Below are positions 23,473 through 32,319 of a DNA stretch of 64,000 bases, piece after piece. How positions within the stretch are numbered: the first letter of the stretch is position 1; each line of letters opens with the position of its first letter. Source of the stretch: Notamacropus eugenii. Lineage: Eukaryota; Chordata; Mammalia; Diprotodontia; Macropodidae. The notes beneath the pieces are model-generated. The model made no database searches, was not told the DNA's origin, and was given only the letters and a program-made list of their open reading frames with translations. The position numbers and the translations under genes are program-made. The stretch covers positions 90,006,575 to 90,070,574 of the forward strand of contig NC_092872.1 of the NCBI RefSeq assembly GCF_028372415.1. The letters are read 5' to 3'.

Positions 23473-24727
23473 TTTTGATTACATTAAACTGAGAAGTTTT
23501 TGCACACCCAAACCCAATACAACCAAAATCTGGAGGGATGTAGTAAATTGGGAAAGAATTTTTATGGCTAAGCTTGGGGATAAAGGCCTCATTTCTAGAA
23601 TATATAGAGAACTGACTCAAATGTATAATCATACAAGTCATTCCCCAATTGATAAATGGTCAAAGAATATGAACAGGCAATTTGCAGAAGAAGAAATTAA
23701 AGATATCTATAATCATATGAAAAAATGCTCTAAATAACTTTTGATTAGAGAGATGCAAATCAAAACAACTCTGAGGTACCACATCACACCTATAAGATTG
23801 GCAAACATGACAGAACAAGAAAATGATAAATGCTGGAGAGGATGTGGGAGAGTTGGAACACTAATTAATTGTTGGTGGAGCTGTGAGCTCATCCAACCAT
23901 TCTGGAGAGCAATTTGGAACTATGCCCAAAGGGCTACAAAAATGTGCATACCCTTTGACCCAGCAATATCGCTACTAGGACTATATCCCCAAGAGATCAT
24001 AAAAATGGGAAAGTGTCCCACATGTACAAAAATATTTATAGCAGCACTCTTTGTAGTTGCCAAAAACTGGAAGTCAAGGGGATACCCATCAATTGGGGAA
24101 TGGCTGAATAAATTATGGTATATGAATGTAATGGAGTACTATTGTGCCATAAGAAATGATGAACAAGAAGACTTCAGAGAGGCCTGGAAGGACTTATATG
24201 ATCTGATGCTGAGTGAAAGGAGCAGAACCAGGAGAACTTTGTGCACAGCAACGACCACAGTGTGCGAGAGTTTTTTCTGGTAGACTTGGAATTTCGTAAT
24301 AATGCAAGAACTTATTAAAAAAAAAAATCCCAATGGTGGTTTTGTAAGGCAAAATGCCTTCCACACTCAGAGAAACAAATATGGAAGTCATTCACAGAAT
24401 GTAGCAGATCATGTTTGTGTGTGTGTATGTTTTTGTGTATCATGTTTTGATTTGTTATATGATTTCTTCCATTTATTTTAGTTCAACTACATAGCATGAC
24501 TATAGTGAAAATGTACTTAATAGGACAGTATATGTAGAACCTATACAGAATTGTATGCAGTCGTGGGGAGGGAGGGGGGTAGTGGGGGGTAGGTGCAGGG
24601 GGGATAAAATCTCAATTGTATGGCAGTGATTGTTAAACATTAAAAAATAATAATAAAAAAATAAGAAGCAGATGAAGAGTGATTAAAGAAAAATAAAATA
24701 AAGCTTAAGACTGAAAAAAAAAATAAC
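23473..24727 (+). mobile_element. 5'-truncated L1 inside HAL1 copy 3
   Basis: The plus-strand ORF2 C-terminus and 3' UTR end in A-rich sequence (24640-24722). Flanking 'cttgaaag' repeats (23465-23472 and after 24727) fit a target-site duplication, and joining the flanks reproduces the uninterrupted HAL1 phrase at 2901-2915. The terminal frame 23741-24283 (180 codons) has REMQIKTTLRYHITPIRLAN, the Cys-rich CWWSCELIQPFWRAIWN segment, and the PSIGEWLNKLWY and YYCAIRNDEQEDFREAWKD stretches of L1 ORF2. The upstream frame 23396-23737 is a chimera of HAL1 spacer and L1 ORF2. This is the youngest-looking L1 in the window. Confidence 0.88.
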
Positions 24728-25560
24728 ACTTGAAAGTCCTCTATTTCATTTAATGACCATTTTTTCCCCTAAAGTATTATATTCAGTTTTGCTGGGCAGG
24801 TGATTCTTGGTTTTAGTCCTAGTTCCTTTGACTTCTAGAATATCATATTCCACGCCCTTCAATCCCTTAATATAGAAGCTGCTAGATCTTGTGTTATCCT
24901 GATTGTATTTCCACAATACTTGAATTGTTTCTTTCTAGCTGCTTGCAATATTTTCTCCTTGACCAGGGAACTCTGGAATTTGGCCAAAATGTTCCTAGGA
25001 GTTTCTCTTTTTGGATCTCTTTCAGAAGGGGATTGGTGGATTCCTTGAATACTTATTTTGTCTTCTGGTTCTAGAATCTCAGGGCAGTTTTCCTTGATAA
25101 TTTCATGAAAGATGATGTCTAGGCTCTTTTTTTTGATCATGGCTTTCAGGTAGTCCCATAATTTTTAAATTGTCTCTCCTGGACCTATTTTCCAGGTCAG
25201 TTGTTTTTCCAATGAGATATTTCACGTGATCTTCCATTTTTTCATTCTTTTGGTTTTGTTTTGTGATGTCTTGGTTTCTCATAAAGTCATTAGCCTCCAT
25301 CTGTTCCATTCTAATTTTGAAAGAACTATTTTCTTCAGTGAGCTTTTGAACCTCCTTTTCCATTTGGCTAATTCTGCTTTTTAAAGCATTCTTCTCCTCA
25401 TTGGCTTTTTGAACCTCTTTTGCCAATTGAGTGAGCTTATTTTTCAAGGTGTTATTTTCTTCAGCATTTTTTTGGCTCTCCTTTAGCAACGTGTTGACCT
25501 GCTTTTCATGCTTTTCTTGCATCTCTCTCATTTCTCTTTCCAGTTTTTCCTCCACCTCTC

Positions 25561-26251
25561 TGAATAAGAAATTAGATTTTCTTATTAAAATTGTAATATC
25601 ATTCAGATTTAATAGGCCTGAGCTATTGAACGTTTAGTCTCAGGACTTGACCATTCTTTGAACCTTGTACGCTCTTGGCAATAAAAACCAGGAACTCGCC
25701 ATTCCTGGAACTGTTTATGTTCAAGGGAAGGTGGCCCCTTCCTTGAACATGAACACTTGACAGTGATAAAATGTGATGAGCTTCAAGGTTTTTGAACATG
25801 TCAGCAATTAAAAAGCCAGAATTAGATCCAGTCACACAAGCTGCACATGCTATGGACGTGTGCTAAAACTCTGTATGTAACTGCCTTGGCTGAGAGCCTT
25901 CTTTGTTTGCGAACCCTATAAAAAGCTCGGACTACAAAGTCCTGTCGAGCTCACCCGTGGGAGGACGCTTCGCGCGGGACCATCTTTACACAATTCAAGT
26001 TGTTCCGGCTGCAACGGGGCTCCCAGCTGATTGAGTTATTGGAGGTTCCCTTGAATTGGTGATGTATTCTCTTCCACTGCCTATCATAGTTATAGCTCTT
26101 GTATTAATAATCATTATATTTGCCTTCTGCTTCTTCTGCTGTCCTAAACTGTCTGTGCCGTGCCTTGTGTAATTAAAGCTTTTTTTTACTTTCGTTTTGA
26201 TTGAGTCCGAGAGCGTCATTTACAGGAGCGAATCCGAACTTTCTTAATACA
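25561..26251 (+). mobile_element. Solo LTR, 691 bp, with perfect 5-bp duplication
   Basis: Begins TGAATAAG and ends TTAATACA, flanked by identical CTCTC at 25556-25560 and 26252-26256. A TATA box TATAAAAAG lies at 25917-25925, and AATTAAA at 26171-26177 is a candidate polyadenylation signal, so R would begin near 25945. Two adjacent near-perfect inverted repeats lie in U3 (25688-25708 and 25719-25748). It shares no clear similarity with the other LTRs here. A 5-bp duplication does not settle the class. It disrupts ORF1 of HAL1 copy 3. Confidence 0.88.
26062..26172 (+). CDS. Hydrophobic 36-codon ORF in the LTR R region
   Basis: ATG at 26062 to TAA at 26170 encodes a peptide starting MYSLPLP, with about 22 hydrophobic residues (IIVIALVLIIIIFAFCFF) and a Cys/Pro-containing tail (CCPKLSVPCLV). 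It would sit in any transcript starting at the LTR TATA box, just before the AATTAAA signal. It resembles a single-pass membrane micropeptide in composition. T-rich sequence can give hydrophobic frames by chance, so coding status is unproven. Confidence 0.25.
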   Translation: MYSLPLPIIVIALVLIIIIFAFCFFCCPKLSVPCLV

Positions 26252-26519
26252 CTCTCTAACTTGACTTTCAAAATCTTTTTTGAGCTCTTCCATGGCCTGA
26301 GTCCATGGAATATTTATTTTGGATGTGTGGGATACAGAAGCCTTGACTTTTGTGTCTTTCCCTGATGGTAAGCATTGTTCTTCCTCATCCAAAAGGAAGG
26401 GAGGAGATATCTGTTCACCAAGAAAGTAACCTTCTATGGTCTTATTTTTTTTCCCCTTTTTCTGGGCATTTTCCCAGCCAGTTGCTTGACTTCTGAGTGT
26501 CCTCTCCACACCCACCTAG

Positions 26520-27146
26520 CCTCCAGATCTGCCCAGCCAGCACTTGGGGTCTGAGATTCAAATGCTGCTTCCCAGACTCAGGGCTTTGGGCAGGGGTGGG
26601 GCTTCTATTCAGTGTGAGATTAAGTTCAGGTGCTCATGTCAGGGCTAGGCTGCCACACTGGGCTCAGTTTCCTCAGGGGGTTTATATGGAGACCTTCAAC
26701 AATAGATTTGGGCTCCTGCCTGCTTTGGGAGCCCTTGTCTGCTGCTGCCTCCGCTGCTGCCTCCTGAGGGGGCCTGAGTTATGGGGACACCCCACTCCCC
26801 TCTTGGCCAGCCAAAAAGACTCTCTCACTGACCTTTGGTGCCTGTGAGTGGAGGGACCTGTGCTGCTGCTGGAGATTCTGTCCCTGAAGGCTTCTTGGAT
26901 CTGTTCCTCTTGGTGCTGCACAGCCAAGGCAGGGCTGGGCTCTGCTCTGGGTCCAGTGCGCGATGGACCTTTGGTGCCTGTTTTCAGGTCTCTCTGGAAC
27001 AGAAATCCCATCCACTCCGTTGTTCTGTGGCTTCTGCTGCTCCAGAATTTGTTGGGAGTTCTCCTTTACAGATATTTTATGGGCTGTGGGTTTGGAGCTA
27101 GCATATGTGTATCTTTCTACTCTGCCATCTTGGCTCTTCCCCCTAG
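26520..27146 (-). promoter_or_regulatory. HAL1 5' leader / internal promoter region
   Basis: About 630 bp, clearly more GC-rich than the surroundings, lying between the defined 5' end of HAL1 copy 3 and its ORF1. The first bases on the element strand (GAAGAGCCAAGATGGCAGAG) contain AAGATGGC, the YY1-type motif known at the start of human L1. By analogy with L1 this is the internal RNA polymerase II promoter and 5' UTR. The open frames in it (such as 26848-27261 on plus) are judged spurious. Confidence 0.6.
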
Positions 27147-27157
27147 TGATATTTTTA

Positions 27158-27715
27158 AAAAGATCCTTCTCTGCCTACGTTGTAGAGTTTTTAGCATTAA
27201 ATTATATTGTACTTTGTCAAAGGCTTTCTCAGTGCCTTTTGAGATGAAAATGAAGTTTTAGATGCTTTGGTTTTTAATGTAATTATCTTGATTAGTTTTA
27301 TAATGTTGAGCTATCCTTGCATTCCTGGTAAAAATTCCACTTGATCAAAATAAGTGATTCCTTGGATAAATTACTTTAATTTGTTTGATAGGATTTTGTC
27401 TAAAATTTTTGAGTCAATGTTCATTAATGATGTGGCCTAGTATTTTCTTTTTGTGTTTATCTTTCACTGGTTTACATATGAGGGATTATATCATTTTTCA
27501 AAAAATATTATGGTAGGATTCTTTCTCAATTTGGGGGAATAATCCATGGAGTATGGGTAGTAAATATTCTTTAAAAGTTTTATAGAATTCTCCTATTCTC
27601 CTTATCAGGTACAGAAGTTTTTTCTTTGGTAGCTCCTTTACAGCTAGATCAATTTATTCTTCTGAGATTAGATTATCCAAAACCTCTATCTGATCTTCTG
27701 ACAAGAAGACAACCA
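27158..27715 (-). mobile_element. Old L1, ORF2 reverse-transcriptase part (continuation)
   Basis: The continuation of the old L1 left of 22404, rejoined across the HAL1 target-site duplication. On the plus strand 'ctttgtcaaaggctttctcagtgcc' and 'ttgcattcctggtaaaaattccacttgatc' are the antisense of the L1 RT region, which recurs more completely at 54170-54250. No open frame remains. Confidence 0.75.
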
Positions 27716-27965
27716 CCTTGGTGGTAGTTGCTGTTGTTTTCAGGAGACAATCTGTGAATTCTTTCCATTGGAATTGAATGTTCTATGCTCAGAAATTCTT
27801 TCCTGTTCTGTTTCCTTAATTATGGTGTTAAGGACTTTTGTCCTGTTGTGTTCTTCTGGGACATCTATGATCCTTAGATTGTCTCTATATATCTTGTCTT
27901 AAAGACCAGTATGTTTTGCTTGCATAGTGAATATATTTCCTTTTAATGTTCTTGTCCATCAGTAT
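27716..27965 (-). pseudogene. L1-type ORF1 fragment (second family)
   Basis: Plus-strand phrases 'caatctgtgaattctttccattgga', 'atccttagattgtctctatatatcttgtc' and 'agtatgttttgcttgcatagtga' recur at 36358-36530 and 40430-40530. Those regions read as L1-like ORF1 on the minus strand. This is a 250-bp piece of that family. Confidence 0.6.
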
Positions 27966-28199
27966 GTACATATGGGAAATCAGAACAAACAGACAATGAA
28001 TTGGGCTTAAATTAAACAGGGAGAGGAAATTGAGATGGATTACCTTTTTTTAAAAATTGCAAAATTCCTCTTATAAAATTCTTCCAGAAAAAAAAAAGAT
28101 CCATCCTTTCAACACTATATTTGGCTTACGTTGCTTTGAGATTTGAAATACTCCAGTCTCCAAAAAATAGCAAATGATTATCACACGGAGGTATGAAAA

Positions 28200-28450
28200 G
28201 GGTACAGTATATAATTAATAAGGAATTTCAAATAAGAGTAGGAATTAAAGATGTTGTTGGACAAATATATGATAGGAAGAAAAGATTAGATTGGCTGGCC
28301 ATATAATGAGAACATGGGCTGACAGTCCATGCATCCTGCTAAGAACCATGAAATGTTAAGAGAAAGAAAAAGAAGGCCTTCAGCACAAAGAGTGGACCAT
28401 CGGTGGAAAACTAATGGAAGAATATAGACAGTAGTCTCACAAGATGGGTT
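28200..28450 (+). pseudogene. RTE-type LINE 3' fragment
   Basis: A broken plus-strand reading gives GVKDVVGQIYDRK.RL and AGHIMRTWADSP, the GHxxR type of phrase found near the C-terminus of RTE-class LINE proteins. The comparable AGH motif of the RTE at 42340-47202 is near 46745. It is short and frameshifted. Confidence 0.4.
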
Positions 28451-28956
28451 GTGGGCTCTATCGCTAGGAGGAACTTCTAATTAAATGAGATCATGATTTA
28501 CTTCAGTATTTGAGAATTTTAGACTTTTGTTTCTGTCTTTGATGTCTTTGGAGTTTATGTCCAGTAGTAAAATTTCTGGATAAAAGAGAACAATTAGTCT
28601 GGTAATTTTTCTTTCATAATGCCATATTGAATCCATCCTCTTTGTTTTACAAGTGAGGAAACTGAGGTTCAGAAACTATATACTGTACATTTTGTGTTTT
28701 CATGTCCCTCCCCCCACCCAGTATTTGATGCAGTAATATACAAATATTTAACAAATATTATCAAGGTTTTTATTAATATGAATAATACTTAATATTAATT
28801 ATTTCTATTTGTATATGAGTTAATAATATTAATAAGGTTTAACAAGTATTTGTTGTATTGTTAAAATGAGATAAGTGTTTAAAAGGTCCATGTAAAGGAC
28901 AGCAAATTGAATTATTATGAAGCAAAACCACACCTTCAATTTAAGTCTCAGGCCAG

Positions 28957-29079
28957 ATCTATTGCCAATATTCACAGCACTGGTGGTGATTATCAATATG
29001 CCAGCATAGTTTTCAATTATAAAATACAACAGACTCTCTATATAAACAGCAGAAGAAAAACATTTATTCAGACACCAAA
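28957..29079 (-). mobile_element. ERV-L LTR fragment (R-U5 only)
   Basis: Matches the terminal quarter of the LTRs at 57007-57432 and 31446-31921: 'attgccaatattcacagcactgg', 'atatgccagcatagtt', and 'gaaaaacatttattcagacacc'. The rest of the LTR is absent. Confidence 0.85.
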
Positions 29080-29100
29080 AAGTATTAAGTCCCTTTTCTT

Positions 29101-30099
29101 TCTTTTATAAATTAAATTATTGTATTCATTTTCAGTGTTCTACAATCACTTCCATATATCTTAGATTTTTCCCCTCCCCCCCTTCCCCACTCCCTCCCTG
29201 AGATGGCATACAATTTTATATAGGTTCTACACATAACATTCCCATTAAATACATTTTCACCTTACTCATGTTGCATAAAAGAATTAAAATGAATGGGAGA
29301 AATATAAAACAAAACAAAGCATAATTCAAAAGAAAATGGTCTGTTTCATTCTGTGATCAAATTCCATAGTTCTTTCTCAGGATATGGAAGGCATTTTGCC
29401 TCAAGAATCCATTGGGAATATTTTAAGTCCTTACATTGCAATGAAGTACTAAGTCTACCAGAAAGATTCCTTGCACACTATGGTTGTTGCTGCGTACAAA
29501 GTTCTCCTGATTCTGCTCCTTTCTCTCAGCATCAGATCATATATGTCTTTCCAGGCCTCTCTGAAGTCTTCCAGTTCATCATTTCTTATAGCACAATAGT
29601 ATTCCATTACATTCATACACTACAATTTGTTCAGCCATTCCCCAATTGATGGGCATCCCCTTGATGTCCAGTTTTTGGCCACCACAAAGAGAGCTGCTAT
29701 AAATATTTTTGTACATGTACCTTTTCCCATTTTTATGATCTCTTGGGGATACAACCCTAGAAGCGATATTGCTGGGTCAAAGGGTATGCACATTTTTGTA
29801 GCCCTTTGGCCATAGTTCCAAATTGCTCTCCAGAAAGGTTGGATCAGCTCACAGCTCCATCAACAATAAATTAGTGTTCCAACTTTCCCGCATCTTCTCC
29901 AACATTTATCATCTAACTATTCTGTCATGTTAGCCAATCTGATAGGTGTGATGTGGTACCTCGGAGTTGTTTTGATTTGCACCTCTCTAATCAATGGTGA
30001 TTTGGAGCATTTTTTCATATGACTATAGATAGCTTTAATTTCTTCCTCTGAAAGCTGCCTGTTCATATCCTTTGACTTTTTATCAACTGGGGAATGAAC
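29101..30099 (-). mobile_element. 5'-truncated L1 inside ERV copy A
   Basis: Minus-strand L1 3' UTR and ORF2 C-terminus, flanked by a perfect 14-bp duplication 'aagtcccttttctt' at 29087-29100 and 30100-30113. It is the same L1 family as 23473-24727. ORF2 residues seen include KAIYSHMKKCSKSPLIREVQ and TTPRYHITPIRLANM. Confidence 0.92.
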
Positions 30100-30113
30100 A
30101 AGTCCCTTTTCTT

Positions 30114-31302
30114 GGTACATTCTATGTAGTTCATTAGTTGGAATACCATCTATGTTTCCAAAATCTACCCCTGCTCTCAACAGAGCAGTAAACAATTCTT
30201 TCCTTATCAATCTATTCTGACTTTGAATCTGCTAGCTAATTACTCTTCTCTCTCAAGGAAATTTATCTTTTCCTCAGTCTCCTAAGTCACCTAACTATGA
30301 AATCTTGTCCAGCACCTCCAAAGGTGCTCCCTATTTCCCCACTTATTAGAGTCAAAACTAGGTGCTTGTAAGCAGGAGAAACCATCTTCACTATTATATT
30401 CCTATGGAAAACTGATAAAGGGGAATCATAGTATGCATCTGCATTCCTAGTCATTATGGCAGTCCTCATTACCTCCTCCTTTAACTTTCTTTTATAGTTC
30501 CTAAATGAATACCAGTGTCTATCTCCAATAGGTCACATAGAATTAAGGATGCTGTACTACTGTAGCCAAAGCTAACAGATTAGTTATTAGCATATTATAA
30601 TCTTTAAAGCTTGCTATACAAATGGATTATGACTGATACCTATAAATTTCAAGCAATCCACGCCCTCTGTAGATATTCCTCCAACTCCTTCATCACTGAT
30701 TCTCACCATCCAACATATTAACGATTCTTCCATCCTTTGGATGAACCAATTCAAAATATCTTTGACCTCCTGCTGAGTAAAATCCTCAATTATCTCCCTA
30801 AACATTGTGTTCTCTGCTGGATTCTCTTGTTTTTACCTTAGTATGGGGTGAGCTTTGGCCTTAGAAGTCTCCCCCTGCAACATTGTTTCATTTTCCAACT
30901 CTGTCTTAGTTACATTTTCTGCCCATGCACTGGTCCTGGCAGTTGTCATCATGGAAATTAACCTGGTTCTGTACAAAGGTCAAATGCACACTTCTTTTAC
31001 CAGCATTCCTCTTCTTCTCAGCTAAATGAATAGCCTTTTCTTCCACCTGAGACAACACCCCCCCAGACTGCTTTTTTTAAAGGAGATCCTAAACACTGAA
31101 AATTCTCATGAAAACTAGTTAACTCTTTTTCTATCTGAATTTTTTGCTTCAGCAACTTATCTCTACTTTCACATATAATACAGTAATTTGTTAATAAAAT
31201 CAAGCATCTTCTACATACCCCTGCCAGTTCTTTCCCTGGTCTTATTGGTATTCCTTGCAAACACCTTTCCAAGACTCTAGGTTCCCCCTTCCCAGTTTTC
31301 AC
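30114..31302 (-). pseudogene. ERV-L gag remnant, copy A
   Basis: Three minus frames match gag of copy B. They are 31302-31018 (with the basic, helical KLLKQKIQIEKELTSFHENF), 30805-30614 (MFREIIEDFTQQEVKDILNW and VRISDEGVGG) and 30210 to the L1 boundary (KELFTALLRAGVDFG and IPTNELHRMYQEKG). ISDEG-type motifs of this kind occur in class III ERV gag. Frameshifts and stops separate the pieces. Gag would form the particle core. Confidence 0.75.
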
Positions 31303-31423
31303 AAGGTTCAGTGCCTTTAGCCCATTCCCTTTCTAGGGAGGAATAAGGTAAATCCTCTCATCCTGGGATATCCATTTCTTACTCTAAATTCTTTCTGCCT
31401 CTAAATAGAGACTTTATACCCTG

Positions 31424-31445
31424 CAATCCTGTTCGTGAAACCAAA
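31424..31445 (-). promoter_or_regulatory. Primer-binding site, tRNA-Ser(CGA)-like
   Basis: Immediately inside the 5' LTR end (31446), with a two-to-three-base gap, the minus strand reads TGGTTTCACGAACAGGATTG. From memory, the 3' end of vertebrate tRNA-Ser(CGA) has the reverse complement TGGCGTCACGAACAGGATTC. The match is all but two of the first 18 bases. Copy B has a more decayed version (62900-62921). Confidence 0.6.
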
Positions 31446-31921
31446 TGTATCACCAAGGCAATATTCACAGCACCACTGGTGGTGACTATGAATATGCTGG
31501 CATAGTTCTCAATCACAAAGTATAGCAGGCTTTTTATATAGAAGGCAGAAGAAAAACATTTATTCAGACACCGGAAAGACACCAAATCCCCAAACCAGAA
31601 AGCTAAATTCATCATAGTAGCCAAGAAATCAGTACACATTAGCACTACAGGGGACAATGCCATTCCCAAGCCTCCCCCACCACCCCCTGCTGGGACCTTT
31701 CCAAAAACAAACACTCATGAGCCTAGCTTACCTATGTCCTCTCTCTCTCTACCCTAACTGCTCTCATTCACTTCCTCTCGGTTCTGCTCTATCCTTCCTA
31801 TTCTACCCATTAAACAAGTCTTCCCATCACATGTGACTTAGACTTCCATGTGATTTAAGCAGGTCACATGGGCCTATTAATGAATAGGAAAGATCTTGTC
31901 ATTTAAATTACCATTATACCA
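31446..31921 (-). mobile_element. ERV-L LTR, 5' copy of provirus A
   Basis: About 476 bp, aligned to 62922-63384 and 57007-57432. Shared on the plus strand: 'atattcacagcac', 'gaatatgctggcatagttctca', 'gaaggcagaagaaaaacattta', 'gtgatttaagcaggtcacatgggc' and 'atttaaatta'. The element's AATAAATG (plus strand catttatt) is a candidate polyadenylation signal. Confidence 0.85.
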
Positions 31922-31974
31922 GAATACCTTTATTCAGCAATTCTTGAAGATTGGGAAGGAGAATTTTTCCTTCT

Positions 31975-31976
<2 letters not shown>

Positions 31977-32022
<46 letters not shown>
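31977..32022. repeat. (CA)n microsatellite
   Basis: About 22 uninterrupted CA units. Confidence 0.97.
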
Positions 32023-32026
<4 letters not shown>

Positions 32027-32189
32027 GGGTTCCTTTACATAATGGAGCAAGCATTACCTTATTTTTTTTAAAATGGATGTTGCTACCTAGAACACATTGT
32101 GGTTAGCACAAAGGAAACAATCAAAACAGTTAGTGGTAATGTATACCAGCTACTCTTTATAAGAAGTTTCTACAAGCATGCTAAAAATG

Positions 32190-32315
32190 GGGGGAAATGT
32201 TTATTAATGCTTACACTGACAAGCATTGCACAAAGCAATGGGTATACAGATGTAAAAAAAAAAAAAGAGACAGTCCTTACCCTCTAGGAGTTTCTATTCT
32301 TACAGGGGGAAACAA
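32190..32315. repeat. MIR/ancient SINE-like fragment
   Basis: The sequence 'ttattaatgcttacactgacaagcattgcacaaagcaatgggtatacagatgta' followed by 'acagtccttaccctctaggagttt' is the common 'table of transition to stored material' phrase of MIR-type mammalian repeats. Class assignment is by eye. Confidence 0.5.
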
Positions 32316-32319
32316 CACA

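Larger units (their letters stand above)
24859..26515 (-). pseudogene. HAL1 ORF1 protein, interrupted by an LTR
   Basis: Reading on the minus strand from 26515, an N-terminal region (MGVERTLRSQATGWENAQKK, then EGYFLGEQISPPFL) leads into INIPWTQAMEELKKDF. The LTR at 25561-26251 then breaks the frame, which resumes at 25555 with the coiled coil (EEKLEREMREMQEKHEKQ; KLTEENSSFKIRMEQME) and the RRM-like domain. A frameshift near 25130 separates the last part (ERDPKRETPRNILAKFQSS; KEKILQAARKKQFKYCGN). Apart from the LTR and that shift the protein is nearly continuous, suggesting a younger copy than copy 1. Role: RNA-binding chaperone of the element. Confidence 0.85.
22416..27146 (-). mobile_element. 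Full-length HAL1 retrotransposon, copy 3 (two insertions)
   Basis: It is bounded by an 11-bp direct repeat 'tgatattttta' at 22405-22415 and 27147-27157, so both ends are defined. The 5' end (27146 on the minus strand) begins CTAGGGGGAAGAGCC and runs into AAGATGGC, a close match to the start of mammalian L1. The 3' end lies at 22416-22450, with T-rich sequence on the plus strand. After removing the L1 (23473-24727) and the LTR (25561-26251) about 2.8 kb remain: a GC-richer 5' leader, ORF1 and a 3' region, with no trace of ORF2. It inserted into the ORF2 of an older L1. Confidence 0.88.
28957..31921 (-). mobile_element. ERV-L-type provirus copy A, internally deleted
   Basis: In minus orientation: 5' LTR (31446-31921), leader and gag (30114-31445), and then a direct join to only the R-U5 part of an LTR (28957-29079). 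Comparison with copy B (57007-63384) shows that protease, RT, RNase H, integrase, dUTPase and the 3' U3 are all missing. The join is at about 29080, where LTR sequence (gacaccaaaa) meets gag-pro boundary sequence (agtattaagtccc, in copy B agtatcaagtccc). An L1 then inserted at 29101-30099. Confidence 0.82.

Noticed and set aside
24720..24760. CRISPR array or other prokaryotic features
   Set aside because: No regularly spaced direct repeats, operons or ribosome-binding sites occur anywhere; repeat content and architecture are mammalian.
26682..27261. Multiple 78-137 codon frames on both strands in the HAL1 leader
   Set aside because: They lie in the GC-richer 5' UTR of a retrotransposon and have no similarity to each other or to known domains.
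31379..31714. 111-codon minus-strand frame in the ERV LTR
   Set aside because: It crosses U3 and R of the LTR and is not open in the other LTR copies in comparable form. I see no evidence that it encodes a protein.
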